The translations under genes were made by a program, and so were the position numbers. A stretch of DNA of 64,000 bases from Nymphaea colorata (lineage: Eukaryota; Streptophyta; Magnoliopsida; Nymphaeales; Nymphaeaceae): contig NC_045141.1 in NCBI RefSeq assembly GCF_008831285.2, positions 2,172,001 through 2,236,000 of the forward strand. The letters are read 5' to 3'. Position 1 is the stretch's first letter; each line of letters starts with the position of its first letter. A model generated the notes under the pieces. The model was not told the DNA's origin. It made no database searches and saw only the letters and a list, made by a program, of their open reading frames with translations. Of this stretch, positions 36,627-47,996 are shown in pieces.

Positions 36627-37548
36627 TGATAGGACCTCGCTGCCGAGGCGCTATCTCTACCCAAGATCATGCTCAGCAAGGCAAAGCGATTTCAACTTTC
36701 TGATCTGCCGCTGCTTCTCCTTCTATGGCAAGTACAGGGGAGGCAGATGTTCCTTCGGCTGATTGGGGAGAAGAGGAAAAGAGTATTGAGGACGGGAGGA
36801 GGATTGACGCTGCAACCGTCGCTGGTCAAGGGTGAGGAGAAATCAATGCGGCCGCCGCCGGGAAGACGAGTCGACTTGGTTGAGGAGAAGATGGGATGAG
36901 AGAGAGAGTGACGCCCAAAACGAAAATCAATTCATTCTTCATTCAAGCGTCCACCAAAAAGCCCTAATTTCAAAGCTTATATACATGAGAAGCGTCTCGG
37001 TTCACTTAGCTCCTAACCCGAGACGGTACAAAGAACTTAAAATAAAACGATTCTAACACGTTTCAAACCGAGACGGTACAAAAGAGTAAATAAACATAAA
37101 CAAAAGGGCGCATGGATTGGATCTGGTTGCGCCCGCTCTCTCTACGGATCCGAACCCTGTCTCACCTTTTTCGACCTTAGCTGCTCCTCCCACTGCAGCC
37201 ATATAAGTAATGCCCAAGGGTTCTATTAGTGTCGAACTGTGAACCATGCCAAGGTGTCGTGTGGTCCAACTCACTCGTGTGCACTTGGCCCTACGCACAT
37301 AGGTGCTAGTGCCCAACCCTGCAAGTCGCTTCTTGGGCTTGCGCCCATCCTCGGCCGCGCGCAATGTTGCGGCCTGCTGCTCTCGGCACTCCCCGCTGAG
37401 ACTAACCTCACAAGGCAACGAAGACATAAGCCTGTCAGGTGGTAATCGGCATGCCCAGCTGCTACTAACACCGCTGGTCGGCTCCGCTCTTGCACCCTCG
37501 TCCAGGCCTTCGACCGTCATCGATGGTGTCAAAATAAGGCACATATCA
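36627..37548 (-). repeat. 5' LTR of the non-autonomous element
   Basis: Runs from TGATATGTGCC (minus strand, 37548) to CTATCA (36627). It differs from the 3' LTR by scattered substitutions and lacks a roughly 20-bp segment found near 33740 in the other. It is the copy next to the primer site. Confidence 0.9.
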
Positions 37549-37553
37549 GCTAT

Positions 37554-39579
37554 ACACTTCTTACTAATTAGCACAAAATTCAATGTTTTCAGGGAAGTCA
37601 AGAAAATTGTAAGAAATGGAATGTGAAGAAGTAGGAGAGTGGGACAAACTATATTAAAAAAAAAAAAATTAGGGTAGTGGGCGATCTTATTTTGAAGCAT
37701 TTTGTGTTTTTTTCCCTCTCCAAAGCGAACCAGAATTTGTATTCATTTAACATCACTGAGCACATGTAGAATCTTCTACTCTCCTAATTTTGCTACTAAC
37801 GTATTATGCTACACCTGAAGTAATGGACTTGACCGTTGGTTTTACGATTTGTGCCTGTCTGATCTTTATGTAACTGGCGAAGTTCTTACAGGAGATTCAA
37901 GTATTATTTGACAAGTTCTACGGTGGTGTCTTGGTAATAGATGTTTTTAAGAGTTATATGCGTGAAAATGAGTCTGGTCGATCTTGCTAAATCAGCTCAA
38001 GTCATTTGTGAAATGCATCTGACTAACAAGATCGAGCTGAACTCATTTGTTGTGTGATTCAATCTCGAGCAGATCTAGTTTAGTCCAGTGGGCTCAAACA
38101 ACTTGGCTCGTCATGTAACCCTACTCTAATGGGTCATTTGACACCATAGACTCTGTGAGTGTTCCATAAACTTGCCCCAAAAATGGGGTTGACATGGAAT
38201 ACTACTGCATTAGTGTTCCTATAACTAAACACCCCTAAACGGCCATTTGATAGAAATGAGAATATTGTTACAAATATTTTAAAACAGGGGTTTTAAGGGT
38301 GACAATGGATGTGAAAAATATTTTTGCTCATAATAAAGAGAAAAAAAAATTCTTAGAGAAGTTTTGCATGTGTTTGCTTGTTAATAAAAATTACACCAGA
38401 ACTGAAAATTGCAACATTCAAGGATCTGAATAAAAAGGTGACTTGATGGACTTAAATGGAAATTGAAAAGAAGTTCCATATTTGGAAAAATCTGAGCAGT
38501 GATTCCAAATAATAAAAACAAAACCCCGTATTCCTGAATTATATAAACCATCAATGCACCTTAAGTGCAGTTCAGACATTAGGGCCCAGCCCTAACTGAC
38601 TTCATTGTGATGACAACACAAATGATTGTTTGCTGGAAAGCACATTCCTTACCATCCAACAAGAGAGTCGAAGCTCCCACCCTTCCCCATATCACCATGC
38701 CTACCAAGTACATTCCCCAAATAATGCAGACTCGATCACATTAAAGCTTTCAAGCAGGTCCACCTAAACTAAATCAAGTCCTAGGTAAAATTTCAAGACT
38801 AATTAAAATAATGAACCATTGTAGCTGAAGATATACTTTTGTGGAAGAAAAAAGGTGCACCAACGATATTTATTTAAAAGAAAGTTAACTGCAGTAACTA
38901 GAATGAATATGATTGACAAAATTAAAATGCAATTGAGAAGAAAACGCTTTTGAAACTTTAGCAGACTTGGTTGTCCTATGACGTGCTTTAATGCCATATT
39001 TATCAACAAAAGATCTTCCGACGTTCTTCTTATCATAGAATAGACTATGCCTTCCTGTTAATTAATGAAGCCTGTTTCTCTTCTTCAATAAAAGAATGCT
39101 CAATTGATATTGCAGTTGCACGCTCAAAAGCTGCCATATCAAATGGTTGATAGAAAGGGCGAAAGACACCAAAATGGCAACGCTACCATCCAACCAAATA
39201 TGCTTCAAGTGACGAGACCCTCTAACTGCATCGAGTGAACATTAATGACAATTATTAGGATATCTCGTTACTTCAAAACAGAAAATTATGGTGACGCCAG
39301 ACAAGATATTGAAACCCTAAGCATTCCAAGGACTTGAAAACAGCGCCCTCTGAGAGATGCAAGTGCCCCCAGGATTTGTAGGGGGGAGCAGGGTGGAGCC
39401 ACAGGTTTGAGGGCCTGAGGGGCACTAATTCAAAAAAGAAAAATTAGACCCCTTAAAAATGATCAAGGAGCAAGAAATAAGAATTACTAAATAATTGGGA
39501 GGAACTAATATATAAATAAACAAAATAATTGGAGCTAACCAATCTGTAAATATATATATTTGTGGGACTGTCTGAGCGA
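37554..39579. other. Unassigned AT-rich sequence
   Basis: No gene, RNA or element ends are recognised. A poly-A run lies at 37655. Low-quality open frames are short and without motifs. Confidence 0.45.
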
Positions 39580-39587
39580 CTACCCAC

Positions 39588-39911
39588 TAAACCTGGGGAT
39601 TGGGCCAGGTCATGTCAGGTCAGGTCAACCCAATAACCGAAAAAGCTGGGCTCAGATCAGTCTGAAACCCTTGTTGGCAGCCAAGGCCGGGCCGAAGTTA
39701 TTGGTTTGTGCCTAACCGTCAACTTCATGCTCATCAGTGCTCAGTTTGATGTCCACTCATACTTGAAGCCCTTCATGTTTTATATTTTAATATCTCAAAA
39801 ACCCTTGGTGACGTGCCAAGAGTTTCTACGAGAACCATCATTGACACACGAAAAGTTTATAAGAGAGACGTCGGCAATGCGCTAAGAGTTTTTAAGTGAG
39901 GCAACCGCCAA

Positions 39912-39996
<85 letters not shown>

Positions 39997-40196
39997 GAAT
40001 AAAATAAAATAAAAACATAGAGAAATGAGTTTTAAATATATATATATCAGGTTGAGTCAGCCGCCATTTCCCCCCAGTCTAGAGATTTTTTTTTTATTGG
40101 GGCGGTCCATGTGTCAAATAATCAGCTCAAAACTTGGCCCATCACAGGCCAGGTACCCAATGACCCATCGGTTATCCAGCCCGTTGCTCACCCTTA
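39588..40196. mobile_element. hAT-like MITE, 609 bp
   Basis: The 8-bp duplication CTACCCAC flanks it (39580-39587 and 40197-40204). The right end in reverse reads TAAGGGTGAGCAACGGG, very close to the classic hAT terminus TAGGGGTGAGCAA. The left end TAAACCTGGGGATTGGG is a diverged partner. Both halves hold the related words gggccaggtca...cccaataacc and aggccaggtacccaatgacc...ggttatcc in opposite sense. There is no coding capacity. Confidence 0.78.
39914..39992. repeat. (AT)n microsatellite, about 79 bp
   Basis: Uninterrupted AT dinucleotides inside the MITE, the longest simple repeat in the window. Confidence 0.97.
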
Positions 40197-40204
40197 CTAC
40201 CCAC

Positions 40205-40925
40205 ATGACATGCACATGTGGCTTCGCTCCTAGTGGGGAGTCTTTCAATAGGAGCTACAGGCATAGTCAGGAAAAAAAGGAATACAATGACTGCATGTAA
40301 CATGAGGAAAAGAAGATAAAGATTGTCATCTGACCATCTGAAAATGTGATACTTGTACAAGTAAAATGTGAATCCAGTGGAACTAGGAATTTTTCGTAAC
40401 GGGGGTGAAACTATAATTTGAAAATTTTAGTGGAAGTCGAACTATAATTTTTCAAAATTTTTATATAGGTTAAACTAAAATTTTACCCCTGCCTCTGCCC
40501 CTGATTCCAAGGAAGCCAATAAAGAATGTCACAAGAGCTTTCATAATGCTTTGTCTTCCATCCAGTAAGATAGCAACAATTTCTTGTGTATGATGGTTGG
40601 CACTTATCCAGATTCCCAGAAGTATCACTATAAAAAACTGCCTGTTAATTATTGCACAAGGGAATTCATGAGCAATTTGTCTTACTCGCCAATGCTCTTG
40701 ATCAACAACTGAGGATCCATTAGCACAATATCCATAGTATGATCAAAGGTAACTAAGAATGCGTAATTCACAAAAACGAAAAAGAAATATTAGTAAAAGC
40801 ATGACAAACCACAACCACTGATATTGTTGACGACACTCCAAAATTAATGTTGGTATTCTATTGTTAATGATACTCTAAAATTAGTGTTGGCATTGTATGA
40901 TAAATATGCTCAGTGAGAGAGAGAG
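40205..40925. other. Unassigned; possible small repeat at 40380-40505
   Basis: 40380-40505 (gtggaactaggaattttt to acccctgcctctgcccctg) looks like a common plant short interspersed repeat with weak inverted ends, but I cannot show a target duplication. The rest holds nothing recognisable. Confidence 0.35.
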
Positions 40926-41284
40926 ATTGGTAAAAACCAGACTGTCAGGTTAGGGACAAAAACCAGACCCTTTAATTTTTGCTAAAAAATTATTTTAAAC
41001 AATATGTATAAAAACTATTTTGATATGAAACATGCTTTGATTCAAGTTGTTTTTATAAAAAATGTTTGCTTTTCTATTATCAAATGTTGATATGATGGGA
41101 GACATTCATTTTTGCTTATTATAAAAACACTATTAAAGTCCAAAAAATGATCAACTTAACATATGTTTTACAGCAACCTATTCTTAAGGTCATATTGGTA
41201 AGGTTAGATTCCCAAAAGGAAAAAACACTTTAAACATCACATTTACATGATATGGTTTTGAACCTGACCCAATGACCTGGTTTC

Positions 41285-41290
<6 letters not shown>
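40926..41290. mobile_element. TIR element 1 of an adjacent pair (ATTGGTA ends)
   Basis: The left end attggtaaaaaccagactg is matched in reverse near 41262-41290 (gaaaccaggtcattgggtcagg). The interior is AT-rich with ttttataaaaaatg words. The right end runs into a (TA)n(GA)n microsatellite, so its exact limit is uncertain. Confidence 0.5.
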
Positions 41291-41340
<50 letters not shown>

Positions 41341-41352
41341 TAGATAGATAAT
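41288..41352. repeat. (TA)n(GA)n(TAGA)n compound microsatellite
   Basis: Consecutive TA, GA and TAGA blocks between the two TIR elements. Confidence 0.95.
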
Positions 41353-41370
41353 TAATTAATTAATTCATTA

Positions 41371-41741
41371 ATTGGTTGTCATAGACCACCAGGTCAGGGA
41401 CAACAACCAGAACCCTCAAAATTGACTGCTATTTTTTTTTGTACAATCTAATTGTATAAATATGATCTTAAAGAATGTTTATATGAAGCATGGACTAAGT
41501 TCATCATTTCTTAATTTTAGTAATGTTTTCATAATAATAAAAAATTTAATAGCTCTTATAATATCAAAATTATAATAGTAGAAGAACCAACACTTTTCAC
41601 AAAAACATGCACTTAGGCATGTTTTCTGTTAGATTAGTATTTATAAACATATTACAATGATCATATGTTTAAAATATCTTATTAACAGGAATTTAAGGGT
41701 CTGGTTTTTTCCCAACCTAAGTGGTCTGGGATACTACCAAT
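41371..41741. mobile_element. TIR element 2 of an adjacent pair
   Basis: The left end attggttgtcatagaccacc pairs in reverse with the right end (attggtagtatcccagacca), and the match continues through ccagaaccct/ccagaccctt for roughly 50 bp. It is 371 bp with no coding capacity. It shares ends with the element at 40926. No clear target duplication is seen because simple repeats flank it. Confidence 0.65.
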
Positions 41742-41787
41742 TTGTGTGTGTGACTGTGTGTGTGTGTGTGTAACAAAATTGACTTGT

Positions 41788-42600
41788 TTCTGGGACACAT
41801 GAAATTTGTAGTAACTACCGACTATTTCACCAAATGGGTGTGTATCTTTTGTCCACAAAATCCTTCTATTCATATTTAGTATCTCCCATGACATTGTTTC
41901 ACACAATGATACTCATTTTAAACATGGAAAGATATGCAATCTCTGCCACAAATAACAAACAAAACATCACTTATATACACCACATTATCTCTAGGGTAAT
42001 GGTCAAGCAGAAACAACAAATAAGATAATAATTCAAATTTTGAAAAAAACTTTTCAAATAGGTTGGCATGAAAAATTCCATGATGCACTATGGCCATACC
42101 AACCACCACCTGAATTTTGGACACCCACAAATACAAGACTAGCAGAATTGGTGGATGGAATGGAAATTGCCTTTCCAATGTAAATTCAGAAGCCAACAAT
42201 GACATTTGTTGCTCTCATCAAACTTCCTACCAACAAATAAAGCAAAGAAGATTGACACAATTGGGTCTCCTTGATGAATAAAGCTACCAACAATAAAACA
42301 TGTTGGAGCCTAGTCTGGCATTATGTCAAGTTTGTCATTAAAATAAAATTTCAGGTGAATGACCTATTTATTAGATCTATAGCTTCACTCAAGGGCAAAC
42401 TCAAAGAAAAATTGGTACCAAAATGGAAAGGACCATATGAATGTGCAACTACAGGGGGCATTAGTTTGCAATATATAATCAATTACAATGAAATCAAGAG
42501 ATCAATGTTGAAAAGGTTCATATTGATCTTGGCAATCAAATATTTGTGCAGGTCTAGCATGAGATGCCACAAAAAAAAAGTGTTTGTGATTAAAGGACCT
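41788..42600 (+). pseudogene. Ty3/gypsy integrase C-terminal fragment
   Basis: In shifting frames the plus strand reads VVTTDYFTKW (about 41808-41837), ND-THFKHGKICNLC, YL-GNGQAETTNKIIIQILKK (about 41985-42045), WHEKFHDALWPY (about 42064) and KLVPKWKGPYECATTGG (about 42410). These are the integrase core and the following GPY/F-type module of gypsy elements, most like the Tat/Athila group. Catalytic-site spacing is partly visible (D in DYFTKW, a D/N before THF), but stops and shifts are frequent. It is isolated: the reverse transcriptase that should precede it is not to the left. Confidence 0.8.
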
Positions 42601-43919
42601 TAGCAAGATGAAAGAAAAAGCTATTAAACAAAAGGACTTAAACAATGAGCTCAGAGTGAGTGTAGCTATTCCTCTGGTTCAAAGCTTTAGAATAGCGAGT
42701 AGACATATAATCTATGCTTATGCCATGAAGCTAAAATCAATCTATGAACAATTGGCAAAACATGAAATCACAAAACGATGGAACTCCATAGTAGCCCTTG
42801 GAATGGTGAGGTATTTCCCTTAGAAGTAAAGAGTAGCACAAAACGCAAAGCAAAATTCAAAAAAATCTGAAAAGCCGAAAAAGCAAAAGCAAGCACTTGT
42901 CAAAGGACACAAGGCATGAAGAGCCAATTTTCTAAAGCATCAAACACAAAAACTCTCTACAATTGTAATTTTTTTTTTCTAATATCAATCTCTCTACAAT
43001 GCTTCCTACAAAATTATGGGAGAACTTTATATTCATGAATCAATCACAATCTCAACTCAAATCGTCTACTTAAAGGCTATCTCAAGTCAATTTACATAAT
43101 TCAGAGTATGTGATCTTGTGATCCAACTCAAATGCGTCAAAAAAACTCAAATTACTAAGAACTTGAATTGCATTAAGTGAAAAAATTCGAACAATTTTGG
43201 TGTACACATACCAAATATTCAAAACATGATTCAAACTAGAATTATATAAAATCTATGCACTAAAATGAAAATAATCCGTTTGGAGTCTAGTCAAAGGCAT
43301 AAGACCGACCCTGACTAAATATAGCCTCACCAAGCCCATGTGTGAGGACTAGGTAGGTCCCATGAAATTTAAAATTTCAAAGACAATTCAATTATCATGC
43401 AAAGTCATTCAATGCAGAAATTTCTAAGTTGGGAATTAAAATTCTCTTTAGGAGATTAAAATCTAGCTAAGAAAATAATTACAGAGAATTTAACATTAAT
43501 TCTCTTTTCCAGAATTGGTTTCATTTAAAGATGAAGCCAATTAGAGAGAATTTAGTTGGATGTATTCCTCTCTCTCCCTTGTTCCTTGAAATTATTTTAA
43601 GTAAATCTAATTAAGAAGCAAATAGTTTAAAACACGGCAATTTAAGATTTGCTCATTTGGGGCATAATTCTATTTATTTAAAAATCATTTCACATGATTT
43701 TAACAAATTTCAAAACTAATTTAAAAGTTGCTGTTTTTTAAAAGGGTAGCTTCTCTAAGGTGCAGCTCCTTCTCAAAGAAGTTTGAAAAAAATTCCAAAA
43801 GCAGCTTATTCAAACTGGAATTTCTTCCATTAAAAAGAATAAATACATAACTAGAAAAGCCCATTGTGGGCTTGCTCCAACTCCTCTTAAAGACAAATTG
43901 AAAACCTGATCAGTCAGTA
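42601..43919. other. AT-rich gypsy-like 3' non-coding sequence
   Basis: No gene. The position after the integrase fragment and the low-complexity composition suggest the untranslated 3' part of the same gypsy element. Confidence 0.4.
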
Positions 43920-44500
43920 AAAGCTGATGTTTCTCAAAACCCAATCAAAGAGCGGACGTGCTCTACTCCTCTCTTCAAAAAAAAGAAAAGAAAAGAGATA
44001 AACTCTCAATCTTTAAAATCAAATAAGTTCAAGTAGAGCTGATCCATTTTTAAGGCCAATCAAGTAGCCGCCCAAATGGGTGCGATATATTCCACTTTTC
44101 AAATGCTTTTTGAAGAGATCTCAATTTTAATGAAAAACCTGACAGTTTTAACTAAGCTGATCTACGTTTCTAAAACAACAATCAAGGAGCCGGTCAAATG
44201 GGCATGCTCTTCTCCTTTTTCAACTTTTTTTTTTGTTGTCTTTGAAAAGATCTTAAATTTAAAATCAGATCAGCTCCATTATGGCTTATCTATTTTAAAA
44301 AACTAGTAAAAGATTAGCCATTTAGGCGTGCTCTTCTTTTATTCCAAATCCTTTTGAAAATAGTTCAAAATCTAAAGAAAAACTGGTCAGCTTAGTTAAA
44401 GCAGACCCCTTTCCAAAACTGAGTTGAAGCGATTCCTCTAGCAGGCATTCCCTGCTTCTTCTTCTTCTTTTGAAAAAGCTTTCAACAAGAAATTAAAAGG
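43920..44500 (+). repeat. About five degenerate tandem repeats of 115-125 bp
   Basis: Successive units at about 43920, 44036, 44154, 44277 and 44399 share agctgat(c/g)t, then ccaatcaa.(g/t)agc(c/g)g.c.aatggg.gtgct, then ctcttctcctttt and tttgaaaagat.t.aaattt. Internal tandem arrays between integrase and 3' LTR are a known habit of Tat-lineage gypsy elements, which suits the neighbouring integrase fragment. Confidence 0.75.
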
Positions 44501-46200
44501 TAACTTAACGATGTTTGTTGTTAATGACAAAAGAAGAAGACCGGTTCATCGTAAGTTGGATCATTAAATGGAGGAGACGAAGCCCAGTTGGGTGCAGTCT
44601 TCCCGCTTCAAGCTTTACGGCTGCTCTACTTGGTTCCTAGATTGAAGGGACTAAGTTCCCAAGAAAGCGCATCAATGCTCTTGCTTCTGAAAATCCTATA
44701 AATTCTAAGTCCTAACACAAGGAATTGTGATGGTATTTCTTACTTCTATTGCAGACTCCTTGGGACCTTCAGCCTTCATCAATCAGTTGCTCTTCCAGTC
44801 GGCACCTTCAGCAAGCTCCTGCAATATGCTTCATATGTGTTGCTCCACCAATCAGCACCTTCAATCAATCTCCCTCAATTAGTTGCTCCCAAGACAACAG
44901 CTATCTTCATCTTGCTGAATTCCCTCAACCATAGCAGCTTGGTCGTTCATCTCCAAGCACCATTGCAGCGAGCTTGGATGACTCTGCTCCAGTCTACTCA
45001 GCAGCAACCCTCTTGGACATAATCTGCTCCAAGTGTTTTAGCTACTCCAAGTTCAATGACATCTTCCTTTGTAGCATAAGTCACCCCCAGTAGCTACCGA
45101 CCTGCATTCGGCTTCAATCAACATAGAAAGCTCATGCATGCATCTCCAATAAGGCACAACCCTCACCAGCATCAATCTGCAGCAGGTGCGCCTTTAGCTT
45201 CAATCAACTAACCAGAATTCAGCTCTAGTGGACGCAGCTTCAATCAACTACTCTTCAACCCATGCAACTAGCCTTGCCGCATTCCCAATTAGGTTAGTAA
45301 CTTCGCTAACTGATATTTAATTTGATTTTTGCATCCTTGGACAGAAGCATAAATCATTCCTTAGCTGCATGACATTGTTGCTATCAAAAGAGTAGCCTTG
45401 TATTCAAACCCGCAGCTCTGCTGCTCCAAAACAATAACTTCGCTATTGCCAATTGACAACTTTACTTTCTTCAAACTCAGACCAGCAGATCACTACTGTC
45501 CTCCTATCAAAACAGTAGTACCCCTATTGATTTCAAGCTCAAAATATCGGAAGCCTTCCTGTCCTTTGGTTCGAGACTATAGAAGCCCTACTGCTCCACA
45601 AGTCCAGACCATTTCTCTACTACTCTAACTAGCAGACCAGCTCTATTGCTGTCCCCAATTTATAGTAGATCACCTGCTCCAAAAAGATAACTTTGCTACT
45701 TGGCAGCATGTTGCTGTCCTTAATGCTCGGAACAGCAGCAATCGGCAACTTATGCCATCTTCAACCTATGGCAGAAGACAACAATCCTGCTGCTCCTCGG
45801 TCATAGCTCCTTGATTCCAATTTTCCGCAGCTCAGTTGCCCCAAACAGTGACAGCCTTGTTGTCTTCAAACTCAGCCATAGGTCTCTGTTGCTGCAATCC
45901 AGCAGCCTTGATGCTTCTTAGCTATAACTCCTCAGCAGCAACTATGTTTATCCTACTCCAGTAGCTTATTGCTTCTCGCAAGCTTCTAAACAGCATCTCT
46001 TTGCTGCTCCTAATCAGCAGCACCCTGTTGCACCTCAGCCGTAGGTCTCTGCTGCTCCAATCTGTTGTAGCCTTGCTGCTCCCAAGCCGGACTAACTCTA
46101 CGGAGCCTAAATCAACCACAATAGTCCTAGCTCAGTCTTGTCTCTCCCTAGAATCCGCTCAGTTCCTTTTGCTCTACCAGGGTAACCGTCCTAATTAATT
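44501..46200. repeat. CTGCTCC/CAGCAG-rich degenerate repeat region
   Basis: From about 44740 the sequence is dominated by varied copies of ctgctcc, agcagc, ttgctgc and ccttgtt words spaced irregularly by tens of bases. Many short Ser/Gln/Leu-rich open frames result, none with a domain. It is probably LTR or non-coding gypsy sequence built by repeated slippage. Confidence 0.5.
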
Positions 46201-46979
46201 TTTATTCATCTTCTTGCATGAGATGAATGGAAAAGCCAACATGGGTGCTTTCGTTAAAGCATGCATTCACCTACTTCAATAAACACACAAGTTCCCTGAT
46301 TGCCAAGACATAAATGAACCAACTAGGAGTTGCTACCATGACCAAATCATATAGCAACAAAGCTTTGGATCCATCACTTATCTCAAAGTGAAAAACATTC
46401 AATTCAATCCTAAAATGATTTAGAAAATTTGAAGTTTTCAAATATGGAATTCCATTCCAAATTCGAGTCTTCCAAAATAAGACATTAAAATTGGAAAGTT
46501 TCCTCTCAAATTGTATCTTTTCAAACTTCAAAAGAAGTTCAAAATTCTACTTTAAATCAGTTTAGAAACTAAATATTCAACATTTTTCCAAATCCAATTC
46601 CGACTCAGGATTAAAAGAATAGTCCCAATCCTAATTTTCAAACTTACCAAAATACAAAAGAATTTCTGATCAAGTTCAGTCTTCAATCAAATTTCCAAAC
46701 AAATTCATGTTTTCGATTGTTACAATCGAATTTCAAATTTAAATGTAGTTTAAAATGAACTTCAAAATTTAATCCAATTTTTGCACATTCATATCGCAGG
46801 ATCGTCAATCAAATGACTTGTACAATTTGCAAAATGCTAGACCTTGGCCTGGTTACCTTTATTGAAGGTGGCAGGAACATACAAACCTAATACCAACAGA
46901 CGGATCCCTTTTTCTCAAAATCTTCCAAACGAAAACCAATCCTACTTTTTGTTGCTTTGCATGGCCACTCTATTTGCAT
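46201..46979. other. Unassigned AT-rich sequence
   Basis: Rich in aaattcaaa and caaattt words. No motif. It may continue the LTR-like sequence to its left. Confidence 0.35.
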
Positions 46980-47893
46980 GAGTGCTGCAAACACTTTGGC
47001 TGTGAATAATGCGTGAGCTTAGGAATTTACCAGCATTTGGTTCAGGACTTCCTTGTTGCTTGTGTCGATCTTGATCTTAACATATATGTTCTTCATGCTG
47101 TCCCTATCCTTTCAGTGTTCTTGGGCAATTCATATAAATTCTCATACTCACACTATACGAGTTGACGCATGCTGTTCTCCTAAAATCCCTTCAGTATCAA
47201 TGTGAGTACGTGTTCCTTGGGCATCAGGGTCCATGACTTGTTGGTCATAAAATGCCACCTTTGAATATATTCTTGTCTTGGTTCCCCTAGTTCTTGGTAT
47301 AAGCTCATGAGTGTATCTATGGCGGGAGTGACTGACCGATTTGCTTCATACTTTTTGATAAATGTATTGATCACTTTATCAAAATCCCTCATGCTCTTTG
47401 GATCAAAGTTTTCTTTGTACCATTGTGCCACCTTTCCTTCTAGATTCCACAAAAACCAAACAAAAAGTGGTTTGTTGTGATCACATAATTTTTGCACAAT
47501 CCACAACAATGACGTCCAAATGCGTTTGGGGATTTTTTTTTCCCCTTAAACTTGCTGAACTTGTGCAGAAGGTTCTCTAGATTCTCATCTTATAAGCCCT
47601 CATAGAAATCCCAATTGGAGTACACTTTCTTGCCCTTGTTTCTGATTAGATGGACCATCCTCTCCATTTGCTCCAGTCTTGATTGAATGGCTTCTCCACC
47701 CTTGGCAGAAGACGGTATTAAATCATTATTACTGCCTTTTTTTTCTGACCTCTCCTTTATGAGTTGAATGATCATTTTTTGCATGATGGCTAATAAGGTA
47801 GGATTGACCTCTAGTTCCTCATTCTCTTTTGCCTTTGGGATATCGATTTCCCTCTCTCATCTTCTTGTGATTTTGTGTGTGGTGCCATGATGA
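46980..47893 (-). pseudogene. Ty3/gypsy gag remnant
   Basis: From a start near 47890 the minus strand reads MAPHTKSQEDERGKSISQRQ. After a frame change it reads AIMQKMIIQLIKERSEKKGS and IQSRLEQMERMVHLIRNKGK, then a stop at 47590, then DENLENLLHKFSKFKGEKK. The next stretch, from 47509, reads NLEGKVAQWYKENFDPKS, FDKVINTFIKKYEANRSVTP and LGEPRQEYIQRWHFM before a stop at 47180. The A-x-x-WY and F-x-x-R/KY blocks are typical of Retrotrans_gag of plant gypsy elements. It lies downstream, on the minus strand, of the primer site at 49031-49048. Protease and RT are not found further down, so the element is truncated. Confidence 0.85.
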
Positions 47894-47996
47894 ATGCTTG
47901 TTGATGTCTGATGGATGTCGGTTTAGTACCAGAATAAGAAGGAGAATCATGATGAGGGATAAAATAGGGATAAAAAACTACAACATGCTTGGACAA

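Larger units (their letters stand above)
33557..37548 (-). mobile_element. Non-autonomous LTR retrotransposon with captured FHA-domain fragment
   Basis: Two direct repeats (33557-34498 and 36627-37548) flank a 2.1-kb interior, and the whole is bounded by the 5-bp duplication GCTAT (33552-33556 and 37549-37553). On the minus strand the upstream LTR (37548-36627) begins TG and ends CA and is followed, after a two-to-three base spacer, by TGGTATCAGAGC (36623-36612), the standard primer site for initiator tRNA-Met. A purine-rich stretch precedes the downstream LTR. The interior shows no gag, protease, integrase, RT or RNase H. It carries an FHA-like coding fragment instead. The LTRs are very similar, so the insertion is relatively recent. 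It needs proteins from another element. Confidence 0.93.

Noticed and set aside
33557-37548. Endogenous pararetrovirus, suggested by a tRNA-Met primer site
   Set aside because: Paired LTRs, a 5-bp target duplication and lack of any viral coding domain point to an LTR retrotransposon.
40380-40505. MITE with inverted ends
   Set aside because: Terminal match is weak and no target duplication can be shown.
41701-42030. Several short plus-strand open frames near the gypsy integrase
   Set aside because: They are out-of-frame shadows of the decayed integrase.
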